From Actinomycetes bacterium (GTDB taxonomy: Bacteria; Actinomycetota; Actinomycetes; Nanopelagicales; Nanopelagicaceae), in NCBI GenBank assembly GCA_947383695.1, contig OX376642.1:1302001-1366000 (forward strand): a stretch of 64,000 bases of DNA, written 5' to 3'. The notes beneath the pieces are model-generated. The model was given only the letters and a program-made list of their open reading frames with translations, did no database searches and was not told the DNA's origin. The translations under genes were made by a program, and so were the position numbers. This document shows positions 63,693 through 64,000 of the stretch, one piece after another; positions within the stretch are counted from its first letter, which is position 1; every line of letters begins with the position of its first letter.

Positions 63693-64000
63693 CTAGATCT
63701 CGACGCCTATGAACTTGGTTTGTAGGAACTCATGAATTCCATCGAAGCCACCTTCGCGGCCCAAACCTGATTGCTTCACGCCACCAAATGGTGCGGCTGG
63801 ATCTGAGATAACACCCTTATTGATCGCAACCATTCCAGACTCCATCGCCTCTGCAGTGCGCAATGCGCGGGTGAGGTTGGAAGAGAAGACATAACTAATA
63901 AGACCGAAGTCTGTGTCATTAGCCATCTCGATACCTTCTTCATCTGTATCAAAGATGACGATCGGTGCGACTGGACCAAAGATTTCGTGAAGCAGGATTG
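63693..64000 (-). CDS. Aldehyde dehydrogenase, C-terminal part (succinate-semialdehyde type)
   Basis: The frame is open to the right edge, so the 5' part is outside. The visible 102 residues contain HEIFGPVAPIVIFDTDEEG, then ANDTDFGLISYVFSSN and the end FGGVKQSGLGREGG with IHEFLQTKFIGVEI. This pattern is that of NAD(P)-dependent succinate-semialdehyde dehydrogenase (GabD) and close aldehyde dehydrogenases. The catalytic Cys is not in the window. Substrate assignment is tentative. Confidence 0.83.
   Translation of the reverse strand, partial: ILLHEIFGPVAPIVIFDTDEEGIEMANDTDFGLISYVFSSNLTRALRTAEAMESGMVAINKGVISDPAAPFGGVKQSGLGREGGFDGIHEFLQTKFIGVEI

Overview
The window is a dense chromosomal segment of an actinobacterium with a small, AT-rich genome. 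Actinobacterial markers visible here are bS22, BldC, DUF3073, DUF5302, a DUF4177-like protein, a small PurL with PurS and PurQ, and the gene order tilS-hpt-ftsH-folE-folP-folB-folK-panC-coaX-lysS-clpC. The low G+C (by eye in the mid 40s percent), very short intergenic gaps and lack of mobile elements suggest a streamlined freshwater lineage such as the acI group (Nanopelagicales). That placement is inference. No transposase, prophage, CRISPR array or obvious horizontally acquired island was seen.

Layout. 1-8.6 kb: end of a large secreted FnIII/propeller protein, the tiny ribosomal protein bS22, a secreted propeller protein with proC, a Cys-rich conserved protein, radA-mutY-acetyltransferase, and a secreted M6-like metalloprotease. 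8.6-20.7 kb: clpC, then the long minus-strand tilS-to-lysS block for folate, pantothenate/CoA, purine salvage and proteolysis. 20.7-34.7 kb: NlpC/P60 hydrolase, ABC exporter, metZ, ctaB, a membrane protein with an Asp/His-rich tail plus a YVTN propeller, PBP4, TrmH-type methylase, MFS transporter, LMW phosphatase, TPR protein, a secreted DMF-amidase-like protein, and a Ni/Co transporter behind a Fur-type operator. 34.7-39 kb: a DEAD-box helicase with a structured leader, and an M3 peptidase. 39-52.4 kb: one minus-strand array holding most of de novo purine synthesis (purA, D, B, C, S, Q, L, F, M), headed by fba and tailed by small actinobacterial proteins and bldC. 52.5-64 kb: a 34-residue hydrophobic cationic peptide gene, acs, tlpA-like, nth, crp, ridA, asd-lysC, recR-dnaX, SRP RNA, tRNA-Ser, two unknown small proteins and the end of an aldehyde dehydrogenase.

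Expression logic. Many transcription units look leaderless: a TAnnnT hexamer ends 6-7 nt before the start codon with no Shine-Dalgarno. In two divergent pairs (28826-28847 and 55975-55993) the two -10 boxes overlap, so one element seems to drive both genes. Most convergent gene pairs overlap or abut with no terminator between them.

Most notable candidates: the 34-aa peptide gene with its own ribosome binding site and terminator (52582-52686), the switch-like leader of the DEAD-box helicase (34738-34858), the shared -10 promoters, the Fur-family palindrome at the nickel/cobalt transporter, the internal lysC start for an aspartokinase beta subunit, and a possible recoding site in dnaX.
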